64,000 nucleotides of DNA. Source: Haliclystus octoradiatus. Lineage: Eukaryota > Cnidaria > Staurozoa > Stauromedusae > Haliclystidae. Numbering within the stretch: the stretch's first letter is position 1; each line of letters begins with the position of its first letter. Location of the stretch: contig OU744450.1 of the NCBI GenBank assembly GCA_916610825.1, positions 20,762,814 through 20,826,813 on the forward strand, written 5' to 3'. The notes beneath the pieces were generated by a model. It made no database searches, was not told where the DNA came from, and was given only the letters and a program-made list of their open reading frames with translations. Positions 20,601-29,238 of this stretch are shown here, piece by piece. The position numbers and the translations under genes are program-made.

Positions 20601-22034
20601 TTTGTTTGGTATAAAAAGACGTGGTACAAAAAGGTTTGAATATACAGCTGGAGTGACAGTAGCAATCATTCCCATGCCATGGAAGGTATCATGACCATCT
20701 AATGTAACAATGTTATGGTCTACGTTATCTGCAACATATTGTAAAAATTCACCATTGTGATTGTGTATATCAATACCACCATAGACTGCAGCATTTCTAT
20801 TGAATTTTTGCACTTCATTATATGAACTGCAAAAGCCATGAGCATGCAAAGAATCAATTAAGAACCTAGACGCAAAATGGTGATGTAATTGAACACCTAG
20901 GCCAATTTGGAGTGGTGCCAATAATACACGAGGTCGAGCAGCTTGCATTATTGATTGACCAATAGAAGCAACTTTCTTCTTTGCTTTTTTGTTACAAATA
21001 ATACCATCGAGTAGTAGCTTCAAAGATGAAGGGAGATATTGCAATGAAGCATTTATGTCTCTCATTTCAGATGAACCTGGATATACTTGACAATTAGTAT
21101 CAACTGATTTGATATCACTAAGGATGAATTTGGCAGCAGCTTTAATGATATGTTCCTTTTCTGAGTCTTGATTGCTGTAATTGGATGAGTGAAATTTGTT
21201 CAAAATAGCATCAGCAGTACTTTTGAATGTTACTACGTTACTTTTACCATTAATTTCTGAAATAATCATCTCATTACCAAAACGTTCTAATAATTTCGAC
21301 TTCATATGAGTATGACCATAAGGCTGAGAATTGGAATTGGAAAGTTCTGTGTCCATGACAGCAATTAAATCAGTAACAGTAATCTGCTCGTCGTCATATT
21401 CTAAAATATAATCACAGACCTTGCTGAAAGCAAGATCTCTTGCAATACTTGCTGGCCTGCCAGATTTCTTCCTTTTTGCCAATGGTTCTTCTGTTTGAAA
21501 GTTGATAGGAATATCCTTTTTGGTTCTGAAATTCACACTACAACTGTTGTGATAGATGGCATCTGCTGCTGGTAAATCATGGACACTATCAAATCTAGTT
21601 TGAACCATTTTTGACCAAGAATCTTGACGATCTGCGCAGACAGTCTTCAAGCTTGCTTGTAAATCGATAGTTCGAACATACCATTTTCTCTTTCTTTTCC
21701 TTTCTTTTTCTATGTTGACATAATTACCACAAAAAAGGCAATCTGATTTGAAATTAAAAGCACTTGTACCAGATCTAAGTGGTTTTAAATTACTTGAGAT
21801 TGCAGAATCAATGTTTATATCGAGACGGTTTGATTGAATAATTTTGTTTGGATTACAATGCAATCTTCGGCATTCCTCATGTACCTTTTGCCCAGTAGCT
21901 GTATTTATTGTGGTATCATTTCTTTCTAAACTTGCTTTGTTAATCCCTATGCTACCTTTGTGCCCCAAAGTAGCAACATGTTGATTATCATCTAATTGTT
22001 TCTTGCAGATTACACAATAAATTGAAAAATCCAT
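17673..22034 (-). CDS. Transposon protein: Cys/His-rich N-terminus, RNase H-like core, FEN1/XPG-like nuclease, CXC domain
   Basis: Intact 1453-aa frame. The N-terminus has metal-ligand-like pairs (C7/C10, H52-C55, C99/C102, H162-C165). Residues ~440-640 contain VTLDGHDTFHG (D446, D449), IVTFDQPLWWKA (D591) and GGFHAEMSYIGAIG (H622, E624), a spacing that could be an RNase H-fold D-D-E transposase core; this is inference. A conserved-looking block RYWGGLSTDLVIEQVLMRS lies at ~832-850. Residues ~1060-1290 look like a FEN1/XPG/PIN nuclease: CYVLDGG (D1068), VFVVFDG (D1107), AADDAD (1175-1179), VGDDTD (1198-1203) and LGCDTTSRLFGIGKAAA, which mirrors the FEN1 GCDY...GIG helix-turn-helix. Residues 1407-1439 (CSCATGC...CNC...C...C..C) form one Tesmin/TSO1 CXC motif, a DNA-binding type. 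Similar proteins of unknown function are, from memory, widespread in invertebrates. A gypsy element lies 48 bp upstream of the ATG. Confidence 0.8.
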   Translation of the reverse strand: MDFSIYCVICKKQLDDNQHVATLGHKGSIGINKASLERNDTTINTATGQKVHEECRRLHCNPNKIIQSNRLDINIDSAISSNLKPLRSGTSAFNFKSDCLFCGNYVNIEKERKRKRKWYVRTIDLQASLKTVCADRQDSWSKMVQTRFDSVHDLPAADAIYHNSCSVNFRTKKDIPINFQTEEPLAKRKKSGRPASIARDLAFSKVCDYILEYDDEQITVTDLIAVMDTELSNSNSQPYGHTHMKSKLLERFGNEMIISEINGKSNVVTFKSTADAILNKFHSSNYSNQDSEKEHIIKAAAKFILSDIKSVDTNCQVYPGSSEMRDINASLQYLPSSLKLLLDGIICNKKAKKKVASIGQSIMQAARPRVLLAPLQIGLGVQLHHHFASRFLIDSLHAHGFCSSYNEVQKFNRNAAVYGGIDIHNHNGEFLQYVADNVDHNIVTLDGHDTFHGMGMIATVTPAVYSNLFVPRLFIPNKDIIDIGKVSIRYPQPQRAKTIFLYKKLTIPQVPDSTSNLDLLWRVSMIFDEHILSWAGFFRSFLFGDYPGVSSFKFLPMLDLKSTDPVCIYSCLTFIADHAKRHGLTPIVTFDQPLWWKAINIVACEEPTSSLNDIILRIGGFHAEMSYIGAIGHLMNGSGLTEILELIYAPNAVIHMMTGKAIRRGVRAHILMYAALNTQCFSNIFKQSSEVVDQTHCDSTLKVLCDLYNSLISKSQTLEGICKNEVFETLSGKLLDFKNTFKNTRTACLWLQYMDMVEILLQFIKAERTGNFNLHLQALNRMMPYLAAAGHNLYVKSLWLYLQSMVQLKSSNSNVYLKLQKGYHVARRSSRYWGGLSTDLVIEQVLMRSLKTSGGLTRGRGMTEEQRNIWLLSMPACAEINDAMLEFTDVSYATSEQNQDISASTIIRDNNDMKILLKALQEHNPFEKDKPLCNIVNGVVADTNVNVDSSLSIGKKIIDGMLDKEVESYTFKKMNQAVTLGAKYSIQIDGELVYVDPQLLFQRLLIVTNTQEDVSSLFKYELCSYPPALFDEYLQMRKPDKPALADAIWKMSNVKSCEVPADSCYVLDGGALLHKLPWSRGSSFNEICDIYVNYVKKKYSDVFVVFDGYHGASVKGATQSSRAKGKSCTDIIFTGETHLTVTKESFLTNTSNKQSFILLLSQKLSANGIVTAHAADDADLLIVKTAIARARLKNTTLVGDDTDLIILLLYYSSPDLHKLFFRPEPKAKTKIHRSWDIKAVTASLGPDICKNILLIHAILGCDTTSRLFGIGKAAALKLFIKSAYFRKQSLIFNTSSSTMDQVIEAGERMVSCLYGGEEGCSLNDLRYHKYSDKVTHLSKQLHPKQLPPTSAAAANHSLRVFYQVEVWRNNDDIDPSNWGWYLQDNNFKPVLTSLPPAPDELLKIIRCSCATGCTTKRCNCKRHNLPCTSACGQCKGVACANSMKTDSNEVLDT

Positions 22035-22082
22035 TACAATAAATTACACATTGAACTATTGAAGCCAAAACTGTCTGACGAG

Positions 22083-22239
22083 TGTAGTATTATGTGAATA
22101 AGCTAGAACTTGAGACGAGAGAATAAACGTTGTTGATCACAGAACAGTATATTAGAATCTAAACTAAAACTATAAATGACACGATTATGTTTACAGGAAG
22201 TATATCAATATTGTAATGTAAATAAGTTGTAATAGCACA
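22083..22239 (-). repeat. 3' LTR of the nested gypsy element (157 bp)
   Basis: Identical to the 5' LTR. Its outer edge abuts ACGAG at 22078-22082, matching the bases after the other LTR. Confidence 0.95.
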
Positions 22240-22252
22240 TGCCCTTTCTGGG
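22240..22252 (-). promoter_or_regulatory. Polypurine tract of the gypsy element
   Basis: Minus strand reads CCCAGAAAGGGCA just before the 3' LTR. The AGAAAGGG core fits a plus-strand primer. Confidence 0.55.
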
Positions 22253-22285
22253 AGATTATAGAAATATACATGTAATGAATATTGA

Positions 22286-25200
22286 TTATAAATTTAGTTT
22301 ATTAGTTTTGTTTTTCTTTCTAGTGCTGCGTCTAGGTGGTGAATGTAATGATGCACTAGATGTATTTGTTGATGGTTCTTCCTCCTCTGGGGTGGTTGAA
22401 GCAGCAGCTGTAGTTGATGTTGATGGACCATAGTACCGGCGGAGTTGACGGCGGTTGCGCCAGTAGAGTCGACCAGATTCGGTTTTTAGGCGATAGCTGC
22501 GTCCTCGAGGATCAATAGAGACAATTTCTCCAATGCGATCCCAATGTTTGGTATTCTGATTTTGGATGCGGACAATATCACCAGGAATGAATGGATCAAG
22601 GCGGCGAGCATGAAGGTCATGTTGTTGTTTTGCTTTTTCTTTTAGCGTGCTTGCTTTCTTGTCTGCAATAATAATTAGTTGCTTGATGTCATCAGTGAAT
22701 TGCGATGGATGAATTGGGATTCGTGACCGAAGAGGTTTGCCAAATAAACGCTGGGCTGGACTGATACCATCACTTCTTGGTGTATTACGGTATTCCAATA
22801 GAGCTTTGTAGAAGGCTTCTGTGTTGAGGTGTCCATTTGTTGTTACTTTGGCGACAATATTTTCCATAGCTTTGACAGCAGCTTCTGCATGTCCGTTGGC
22901 TTGATGATGGTATGGTGACGACGGGTCGTGAATTATGCCCCAATCTTTGCAGAATGCTGAAAATGCATGACTTGAAAACTGCGGTCCACCATCAGACGTT
23001 AAGCGAATAGGGACACCCATGCTACAGAACCAGCTGGATAGAATATCGACGACGGTGTCTGTATCGGTGCTCTTGCCACAGTGTACAACGTGAGGCCAAC
23101 CAGAGTACTTATCGGTGATGACAAGGAATTCGTGGCCATGGTGTGAGAAAATGTCTGTTGCAATCGCTTCACCAGGACGAGTTGGTGGTGTGTCTTGAAT
23201 AAGTGGCTCATGTGAGTTGGATGACAGTCTTTGGGCACATTCTTCGCATGACCGAATTCGATTTGTGACTTCGTTGGTCATATTTGGCCAAAAAATACAT
23301 TGTCGAGCTCGTGCAAGAGTTCGAGTTAGACCAAGATGAGATGTGTGGAGTTCATTCAGCATAGTCGATCGAAGAGATTTTGGGATAAGAATGCGATCTT
23401 GGTAGAGGATGATTGATGATTCCAAGAGTGACAGATCGTGACGTAGTGACCAATAGGGGTGAATGCTGATGTCCAGTTTTTCCTTCTGTTGTGGGAAGCC
23501 ATTAATGATCAGGTCAGCTAGCTTGAGATGTACTGCGTCATTTTCACCTGCAGATTTGACTTTGTTGAGAGTTGCGTCTGGTGGAAAGTTGGTAGCATCA
23601 GTTGATTGAAGACGAGTTTGGATGTGATTTACTTGGAAGCTTGAATCAGCATCTGTATCAATGTTGACATCGTCTGGACTTGGTTGATCAACTGGATGTC
23701 GTGAGAAGCAATCGACGACGGTGTGACTTGTACCAGCACGCCAGATAGCAGTGAATGAAAATGATGATAACTTTTCTTTGAGGCGAATGATTCTTGCACT
23801 TGGAATTTGGTGCAGACGCTTGTCATTGAGGATGGATATTAGTGGCTTGTGGTCGACAATTAGGTTAAATGATGACCCATGTAAAAACATTTTGCACTTC
23901 TGGGTTGCCCAAACGACTGCGGCCAATTCAATTTCAGTAGCAGAGTAGCGGGACTCTGCATCAGTGACAAAGCGTGAACCACATTGTAGGAGGCGCCAAG
24001 TTTTGTCATCTTGTTCGGACCATAGAGCATAGCCAAGTCCTTTAGATTGTGCAGCATCTGTTTCAAGTCGGAGTTGAGCTTGTGGATTGAAATGAGCAAG
24101 GATGCGTGGACTAGTTAGTTCATTGATGAGGCCTTTGAATGCATCTTGGTGGAGTTGATTCCAATAGAAAGATGTTGAAGGTGACAGTAGAGCTCGTAGT
24201 GGTGTTGCCAGTTGTGAAATTTCAGATGAAAATGATTCAAACTGTTGTACCAGACCAAGGAAAGAGCGTAGTTGCGTCAATGATGTTGGTTGTGGAAATT
24301 CTGTCAATGCAGTAACCAGGCGAGGATTTAACGTGTAACCAGTTGAAGTAATAACATACCCACACCATTCAGCAGATGATTGAGCAAAATGAAATTTCTT
24401 TTTATTCAAGGTGATACCATTATCAGAGCATCTCTTTAAGACGTCTTTGACTCGTTTGATGTGTGTGTCATAGTCTTTGTCGTAGATGATGACGTCTTCC
24501 ACCACTTTCTGTAGGTTGTCAATGCCAGCCAATGCTTCATCTCCACGTCGGTTGTGCTCATCGCCAGCGCTGATAAGACCCATGACATTCCTTCTAAAGC
24601 GGTAACAGCCCCAGGGTGTGATGAATGTAGTGAGCGGTCTTGATTCAGTAGCCAGAGGTACTTGCCAGTAGCCATGACGGGCGTCCAAGGTAGTGAAGTA
24701 TTTCATTCCAGGCGGGATGTTGGCGATCAGATCTCGTGGTGTGCGTGATGGATAACCAGGTCTTTTGACAAACCGATTTAGTGATGTGAGATCAACTGTG
24801 ATTCTTGGCTCTGTAGAGTTCTTCTTTGGAACGACAACCATAGGGTGAATCCATTGTGGTGATTCGTTCAAAGGAACTTTTTCTATGATGTCCTTTGTGA
24901 TCATCGAATCTAGTTGTGCTTGTACCAATTTCTGCCACTTAAACGGTATATTATACGCTTTGTATTGGCGAGTAGGTGTGGCGTCTTCGGTCAGCTCTAT
25001 CTTCATTGCAGGGCCATCCATTTTCCGTAGTGGTCCTGTGTCAGTGAAAACAGAAGAGAATTCCTTTATAAGTTGTGTGGCGTCATCGTTGGAAGATTGC
25101 TGTGTTGGTAGATTGATGTGATGAGCTTCTTGGTCAGTGCTTGCCAATAGAGACACAGTGTTGACAGGAGTAGCTGCTGATAAGTCTGGCCAGTTTTCAG

Positions 25201-26638
25201 GAATAAGACCCAACGCAATGCATCCTTTTTTGCTTAGTAATGGTGCATTGACAGCGTCCACCACATGAATGTCAGCAGTGTATTGATTGTTGTTAAGTTT
25301 GATTGTCAGAGAACAGCGACCAAGTGTTGATAGAGGTGTTGAATTAGCTGTAAATAGTTGATCAGTAGCTGGCTTCAACTTTAATAAAAGGTCACAGTTT
25401 AATGCCTTTAAATGTTGAACACTTAGGACGTCACATGCAGCACCAGTGTCAGGTAGCCAATGAAGGTATGAGGGTCCATGTTCATGTGTAGTTAGTAGCT
25501 TGATTGTATCAGTTGTATTTGACAATGCATTAAGATATACATGGTTAGTATTTGGTTGATGTGATGATCTTTTTTTTGCTTTGCAAACTGATTGATAGTG
25601 TCCTAACTTGTCACAAAATCCACATATAGCTTCTTTTGCTGGGCATTCGGCTCTTGAATGCTTTTGCTTGCCACAAAAATAACATTTAGGTGTATGTTCA
25701 TTAGAGCTGTTGTTGTCTTGACGACCAGTATTTGATTTTTCTGATTTCTTGTAAGGCTTCTTGCTTTTGATTGCTGAGACATTAATTGTTGAAGAGGTTG
25801 CTAACTTGTCTTGTGTTGTCTTACTTGCCTCGTGAGATGTACAAATGTCTAATGTTTTCTTTAATGTAAGCGTAGAAAATTTTTCTGCCAGGACTTTTTG
25901 TTGCGTGTCAACATCGCGGAGGCCACATATTAGACGGTCCCGCAGTCTTTCGTCCCGCATGTTTTGTGATATTCCTGTGTCTGCGTGACATGTTTCGCAT
26001 GTTAACTCAGGGGAAAACCCACAGCTTTCATCAAGCGTGCGTAGAACGGCGTAGTATTGATCTATCGTCTCATCAGGAAGTTGGTCCCTGTTGTGAAATT
26101 CTTTTCGATCAAGCAGTGGATTTCGTTTATCTCGAAGATAATGACTAAATTTGTCTATTATTGCGTCTGTATCATCGATATCGTTGACCAAGATTACTTT
26201 GGCTGTCCACAACTTTGACCAATCGTCGTGAATTGCAGATCTTAGTATGCCTCTTCGAGCAGCGAGATTGCAGTCTGTTGACAAACGTGTCGCAGCAGCG
26301 TAACCTGAAAATCGTTCTTCCCAATCACGAAAATCGGCAATAGTTATCTTCGAAGGACTTTTTAATGTTGGTATGTCCATTCTTTTGGCTGAACCCGAGT
26401 GAGATTCGTTATTTCTGTGTTTTGAAGTTGCTTTAGCGACGGATTGCAGAGCGGCGGTAAAAGCTTGTTGTTGTTGCTGTAAAATGGCGTTAAACCATGG
26501 CGGAATATCTCCTGAAGGTAGATTAATAGAAGATGCCAAAGGTATTATTGGATCGTGAGAATCAGAATTATCAGAGAATTCTTCATCACCAGCAGTGCTT
26601 GTGGAAGCTTTTTCATTCTGACGTGTCTCCATTGGCAT
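22286..26638 (-). CDS. Gag-Pol polyprotein of the nested Ty3/gypsy element
   Basis: 1450 aa in one frame. Gag includes two intact zinc knuckles (C319-C322-H327-C332 and C339-C342-H347-C352). The protease has LPDTGA (D397). RT has the LDARHGYWQ block (D652), but the catalytic box reads VVED (712-715) where Y/F-x-D-D is expected. RNase H has D861, the EIE at 902-904 and D929. Integrase has the HHCC zinc site (H1098, H1101, C1131, C1134) and a D1162, D1216, E1252 core with the DD35E spacing, followed by a basic C-terminal region (HWDRIGEIVSID) and a Ser/Thr/Lys-rich tail. Domain order PR-RT-RH-IN fits Ty3/gypsy. The ATG at 26638 is the first in frame, 108 bp past the primer-binding site region. 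The protein copies and inserts the element's own DNA. Confidence 0.93.
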   Translation of the reverse strand: MPMETRQNEKASTSTAGDEEFSDNSDSHDPIIPLASSINLPSGDIPPWFNAILQQQQQAFTAALQSVAKATSKHRNNESHSGSAKRMDIPTLKSPSKITIADFRDWEERFSGYAAATRLSTDCNLAARRGILRSAIHDDWSKLWTAKVILVNDIDDTDAIIDKFSHYLRDKRNPLLDRKEFHNRDQLPDETIDQYYAVLRTLDESCGFSPELTCETCHADTGISQNMRDERLRDRLICGLRDVDTQQKVLAEKFSTLTLKKTLDICTSHEASKTTQDKLATSSTINVSAIKSKKPYKKSEKSNTGRQDNNSSNEHTPKCYFCGKQKHSRAECPAKEAICGFCDKLGHYQSVCKAKKRSSHQPNTNHVYLNALSNTTDTIKLLTTHEHGPSYLHWLPDTGAACDVLSVQHLKALNCDLLLKLKPATDQLFTANSTPLSTLGRCSLTIKLNNNQYTADIHVVDAVNAPLLSKKGCIALGLIPENWPDLSAATPVNTVSLLASTDQEAHHINLPTQQSSNDDATQLIKEFSSVFTDTGPLRKMDGPAMKIELTEDATPTRQYKAYNIPFKWQKLVQAQLDSMITKDIIEKVPLNESPQWIHPMVVVPKKNSTEPRITVDLTSLNRFVKRPGYPSRTPRDLIANIPPGMKYFTTLDARHGYWQVPLATESRPLTTFITPWGCYRFRRNVMGLISAGDEHNRRGDEALAGIDNLQKVVEDVIIYDKDYDTHIKRVKDVLKRCSDNGITLNKKKFHFAQSSAEWCGYVITSTGYTLNPRLVTALTEFPQPTSLTQLRSFLGLVQQFESFSSEISQLATPLRALLSPSTSFYWNQLHQDAFKGLINELTSPRILAHFNPQAQLRLETDAAQSKGLGYALWSEQDDKTWRLLQCGSRFVTDAESRYSATEIELAAVVWATQKCKMFLHGSSFNLIVDHKPLISILNDKRLHQIPSARIIRLKEKLSSFSFTAIWRAGTSHTVVDCFSRHPVDQPSPDDVNIDTDADSSFQVNHIQTRLQSTDATNFPPDATLNKVKSAGENDAVHLKLADLIINGFPQQKEKLDISIHPYWSLRHDLSLLESSIILYQDRILIPKSLRSTMLNELHTSHLGLTRTLARARQCIFWPNMTNEVTNRIRSCEECAQRLSSNSHEPLIQDTPPTRPGEAIATDIFSHHGHEFLVITDKYSGWPHVVHCGKSTDTDTVVDILSSWFCSMGVPIRLTSDGGPQFSSHAFSAFCKDWGIIHDPSSPYHHQANGHAEAAVKAMENIVAKVTTNGHLNTEAFYKALLEYRNTPRSDGISPAQRLFGKPLRSRIPIHPSQFTDDIKQLIIIADKKASTLKEKAKQQHDLHARRLDPFIPGDIVRIQNQNTKHWDRIGEIVSIDPRGRSYRLKTESGRLYWRNRRQLRRYYGPSTSTTAAASTTPEEEEPSTNTSSASLHSPPRRSTRKKNKTNKLNL

Positions 26639-26745
26639 AATGTAAACAACACGAACAGTAAGATGAATGAAAAATATGAACCAATAAATATACCAAACGA
26701 AGACGAAGGTATAAATAACAAATCAACAATAACAATCCCAAAGTT

Positions 26746-26763
26746 CGAATAATCGCAGCGCCA
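26746..26763 (-). promoter_or_regulatory. Primer-binding site of the gypsy element
   Basis: Minus strand reads TGGCGCTGCGATTATTCG immediately after the 5' LTR. The leading TGG is complementary to a tRNA CCA end; the tRNA identity is not resolved. Confidence 0.65.
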
Positions 26764-26920
26764 TGTAGTATTATGTGAATAAGCTAGAACTTGAGACGAG
26801 AGAATAAACGTTGTTGATCACAGAACAGTATATTAGAATCTAAACTAAAACTATAAATGACACGATTATGTTTACAGGAAGTATATCAATATTGTAATGT
26901 AAATAAGTTGTAATAGCACA
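26764..26920 (-). repeat. 5' LTR of the nested gypsy element (157 bp)
   Basis: Starts TGTGCTATTACAAC and ends ATAATACTACA on the minus strand; identical to 22083-22239. Short for a Ty3/gypsy LTR. Confidence 0.95.
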
Positions 26921-26925
26921 ACGAG

Positions 26926-27586
26926 TTAAATATCAATTTGATGCAATATATTTTGAAAGACATATGCCATAGGCTTTTACTGCTTTTCATAGCAATGATC
27001 AAGCCAAAATAAATTCAAGAAAATAACATTTATATAAAAATAGCAATAAATTTAGTAATAAAACATCATGGATGGAGGGGTGACATCCGACATTTTCAAG
27101 CTTAATAAACAGCCTGCAAATGACCAACAGGTATATGCAACAAGACAGCAATAGACAGCTAAATTTTCGGAGCTGCTTTTATTCTTATAATGGATACATT
27201 TTATGAATGACGAGTGCAATAATCGTCAGCTAGTTAATTGCCCAGGTGATCTACACAAATGTCAACGCCATTTGCCATGACGCCATCAGGTTTTCCCTTC
27301 TTTGTGAACGGTGAAAATAACCACTTTAGATAAAAACACAACACTGTAACTTACCTTGAGGTTGGCACTACGCTGTTTTATCCTTCAAAAACCTTTATGT
27401 GACATCTTTCCTCTGTAAATTGGTATTAAAAGAGCCCTAACAACCGCAAGTAAATAATAATCGCCTTCGTTTTTGACCAAACTGCCATTATGAATGTATT
27501 GTCTTGACTGCCATAATGGCGTCAGTGGTCATGGCAGAGAAGAGAAATTTGGATGAAAATTTGTCAACTTTAAACATGAAATAATG
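26926..27586. other. Transposon 5' non-coding region
   Basis: Sequence between the gypsy element and the right TIR. Before the gypsy insertion it was joined to 22082 and would hold the promoter and 5' leader of the 1453-aa gene. No ORF. Imperfect inverted motifs (GCCATGACGCCATCA near 27275 and TGGCGTCAGTGGTCATGGC near 27515) could be subterminal binding sites. Confidence 0.4.
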
Positions 27587-27721
27587 CTATTTCGCCGCAA
27601 AAGATTTTTCTAGAGTTTTGATATGTTGTTAAGCATTAAATTTGACACGAGAAACTGCAAATGTAGTTTCTGTTGCAATTAGTGATGGGTTGAGGTCTAT
27701 TTGGCCTTAAAATGACTGTAC
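27587..27721 (-). repeat. Right terminal inverted repeat (135 bp)
   Basis: Reverse complement of the left repeat, about 10 bp longer in the subterminal part near 27690-27710. Followed directly by the TA at 27722-27723. Confidence 0.85.
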
Positions 27722-27723
27722 TA

Positions 27724-28254
27724 AAAAGATCAAACAACAACCTAAAAAAGAAGAAAAATGAAAGTAAATAATAAAGTTTAATAGTTTAATAATGGACATG
27801 GCTGCAAACAATAGGTATTATATGATTTTTAAAATCTTTATTTGTGAAACTTTTTATCAGATAACAATATATAAATGTGATGTATATTTTAACTAAGTTA
27901 TCAATAAATGTAATAATGATTTATATCTGCAATGAATGGAATTTAAACGGAAATTGGATTTTATAGAATGGAAACGTTTTGAAATATCAAGTTAGCAACT
28001 GTATACGCGTGTGTGTTGTTAGGCTTTTTTGTAGAAATGTTCATAATTAGTATACATTTGTATTTGTACTTATGGTTAACATGCTTGAAGATACTTTATA
28101 GATCATTTATTTATAGCATTTGAATGCGTTCTGTTACCAACTATATGCTGTATAGTCAAATTCTAATTTCAATACAGTATAATCAATAATATTATAGCAG
28201 ATAAAAATATTATATATTCAGTACAGTTAAATCTGTTGTAGTGCACATTTCTAT
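27724..28254. other. AT-rich non-coding DNA
   Basis: The first ~50 bp continue the lysine-rich frame of the exon at 16855 (stop near 27769). Beyond that I see no feature. Confidence 0.35.
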
Positions 28255-28600
28255 ACAGACGATTCCTGTCTATGGTGTCTTCACTCTTGGAATAAAGTTT
28301 TCAATTGAATTAACCCTGTATATACCTGCTTATAGTATTCAATTTATCTACCTCTAGAGCTGGCTGTTATAAACAGGTTTCACTGCATGTCCAAAATAGT
28401 ATTTTCAAATTGAAACAACCCTGTATATAACGACCACATGCATATAGTATTCAAATTAGTTGCCTCTACAAATGGCTGTTATATACAGGTTTCACTGCAT
28501 GTCCAAAATAGTATTTTCAATTGAAATAATCCTGTATATAATGACCACCTGTATGTAGTATTCATCTTATCAACCTTTATAGCTTGTTGTCCCATACATG
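28255..28600 (+). repeat. Minisatellite, about three ~112 bp units
   Basis: Diverged tandem copies share GGCTGTTATAAACAGG, TTTCACTGCATGTCC and CCCTGTATATA. The best two units start at 28362 and 28474, giving a 112 bp period. No coding potential. Confidence 0.7.
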
Positions 28601-29238
28601 AGGTTTCACAGTTTTTCTATTACGGGGAAGAATTAGGTTAATGCCGTCTTCATCGAACTTTCTTTTAGAATTTCTTATTTCAATAATCCAATATTATTAA
28701 CACTTTCTTATTATTTAAATAACAAATATAGAATTTCAACTTTTAAACATTTAATACAATTGAAGTATCTGACCACCAATAAAGTTTCGTTAGGAAACTA
28801 GAAACACAAATGAAAATGATGAACTAAAAACTTTCCCAGGCCTGCATATCAGAGTATATATGAGCCTTCTTAGCAATTTAGGATGATGGCTATTGTAATA
28901 CTTTCTTACGAAGCACTGATTTCGATTTTAGTCATTGTTTTAATAAACTTATCAAATTAAATTGGAGCATGATTTAAGTAGGGGCTACGATTAAAATTTC
29001 TACAACGCCGTAATTAGAATTATAAGTTTTTTAATTATTTATATTTCCAAATTATTTAACTTTGTAGGTGTAGAAGTAATGAATAAAGAAATCATTGAAA
29101 TCATTTCGTTTCATTTTGCCGTTCTCAAAATAGGAGTAATAGTGCTACCTAAGTAAAAATATCTTGTTTTTCGGATAGCAAAACAGGTAAAATTTTCTCG
29201 TCCAGAACGGAATTTTTCTGTGTACAAACTTTTGGCCG
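28601..29238. other. Non-coding DNA before the satellite array
   Basis: AT-rich, with no gene or repeat recognised. Confidence 0.35.

Larger units (their letters stand above)
22083..26920 (-). mobile_element. Complete Ty3/gypsy retrotransposon, very recent insertion
   Basis: 4838 bp bounded by two 157 bp LTRs that I find identical base for base, with TGTGCTATT...ACTACA ends and an ACGAG target duplication (22078-22082 and 26921-26925). A primer-binding site and polypurine tract lie next to the LTRs. One uninterrupted 1450-codon Gag-Pol frame fills the inside. Identical LTRs and an unbroken frame indicate a very recent insertion, into the 5' leader of the transposon gene and in the same orientation. 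Confidence 0.95.
17004..27721 (-). mobile_element. TIR DNA transposon encoding a 1453-aa CXC/FEN1-like protein, with nested gypsy
   Basis: The ends are inverted copies beginning GTACAGTCATT, with a direct TA dinucleotide outside each (17002-17003 and 27722-27723). The composite is 10718 bp; without the gypsy element and one ACGAG it would be about 5875 bp with one long ORF. The inner ~98 bp of the inverted repeats differ at about six positions; the outer part differs by a ~10 bp indel. A TA duplication is typical of Tc1/mariner-like and some other superfamilies, but the protein is not a Tc1/mariner transposase I recognise. The class assignment is therefore open. Mobility is inferred from the TIRs, the target duplication and the open host-side reading frame. 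Confidence 0.7.

Noticed and set aside
22239-22433. Plus-strand frame over the gypsy 3' end
   Set aside because: Antisense shadow of the intact Gag-Pol.
26741-26763. Assigning a specific primer tRNA
   Set aside because: The sequence resembles a tRNA 3' end including a TTCGAA loop, but the spacing is about three bases short of a normal tRNA, so identity cannot be claimed.
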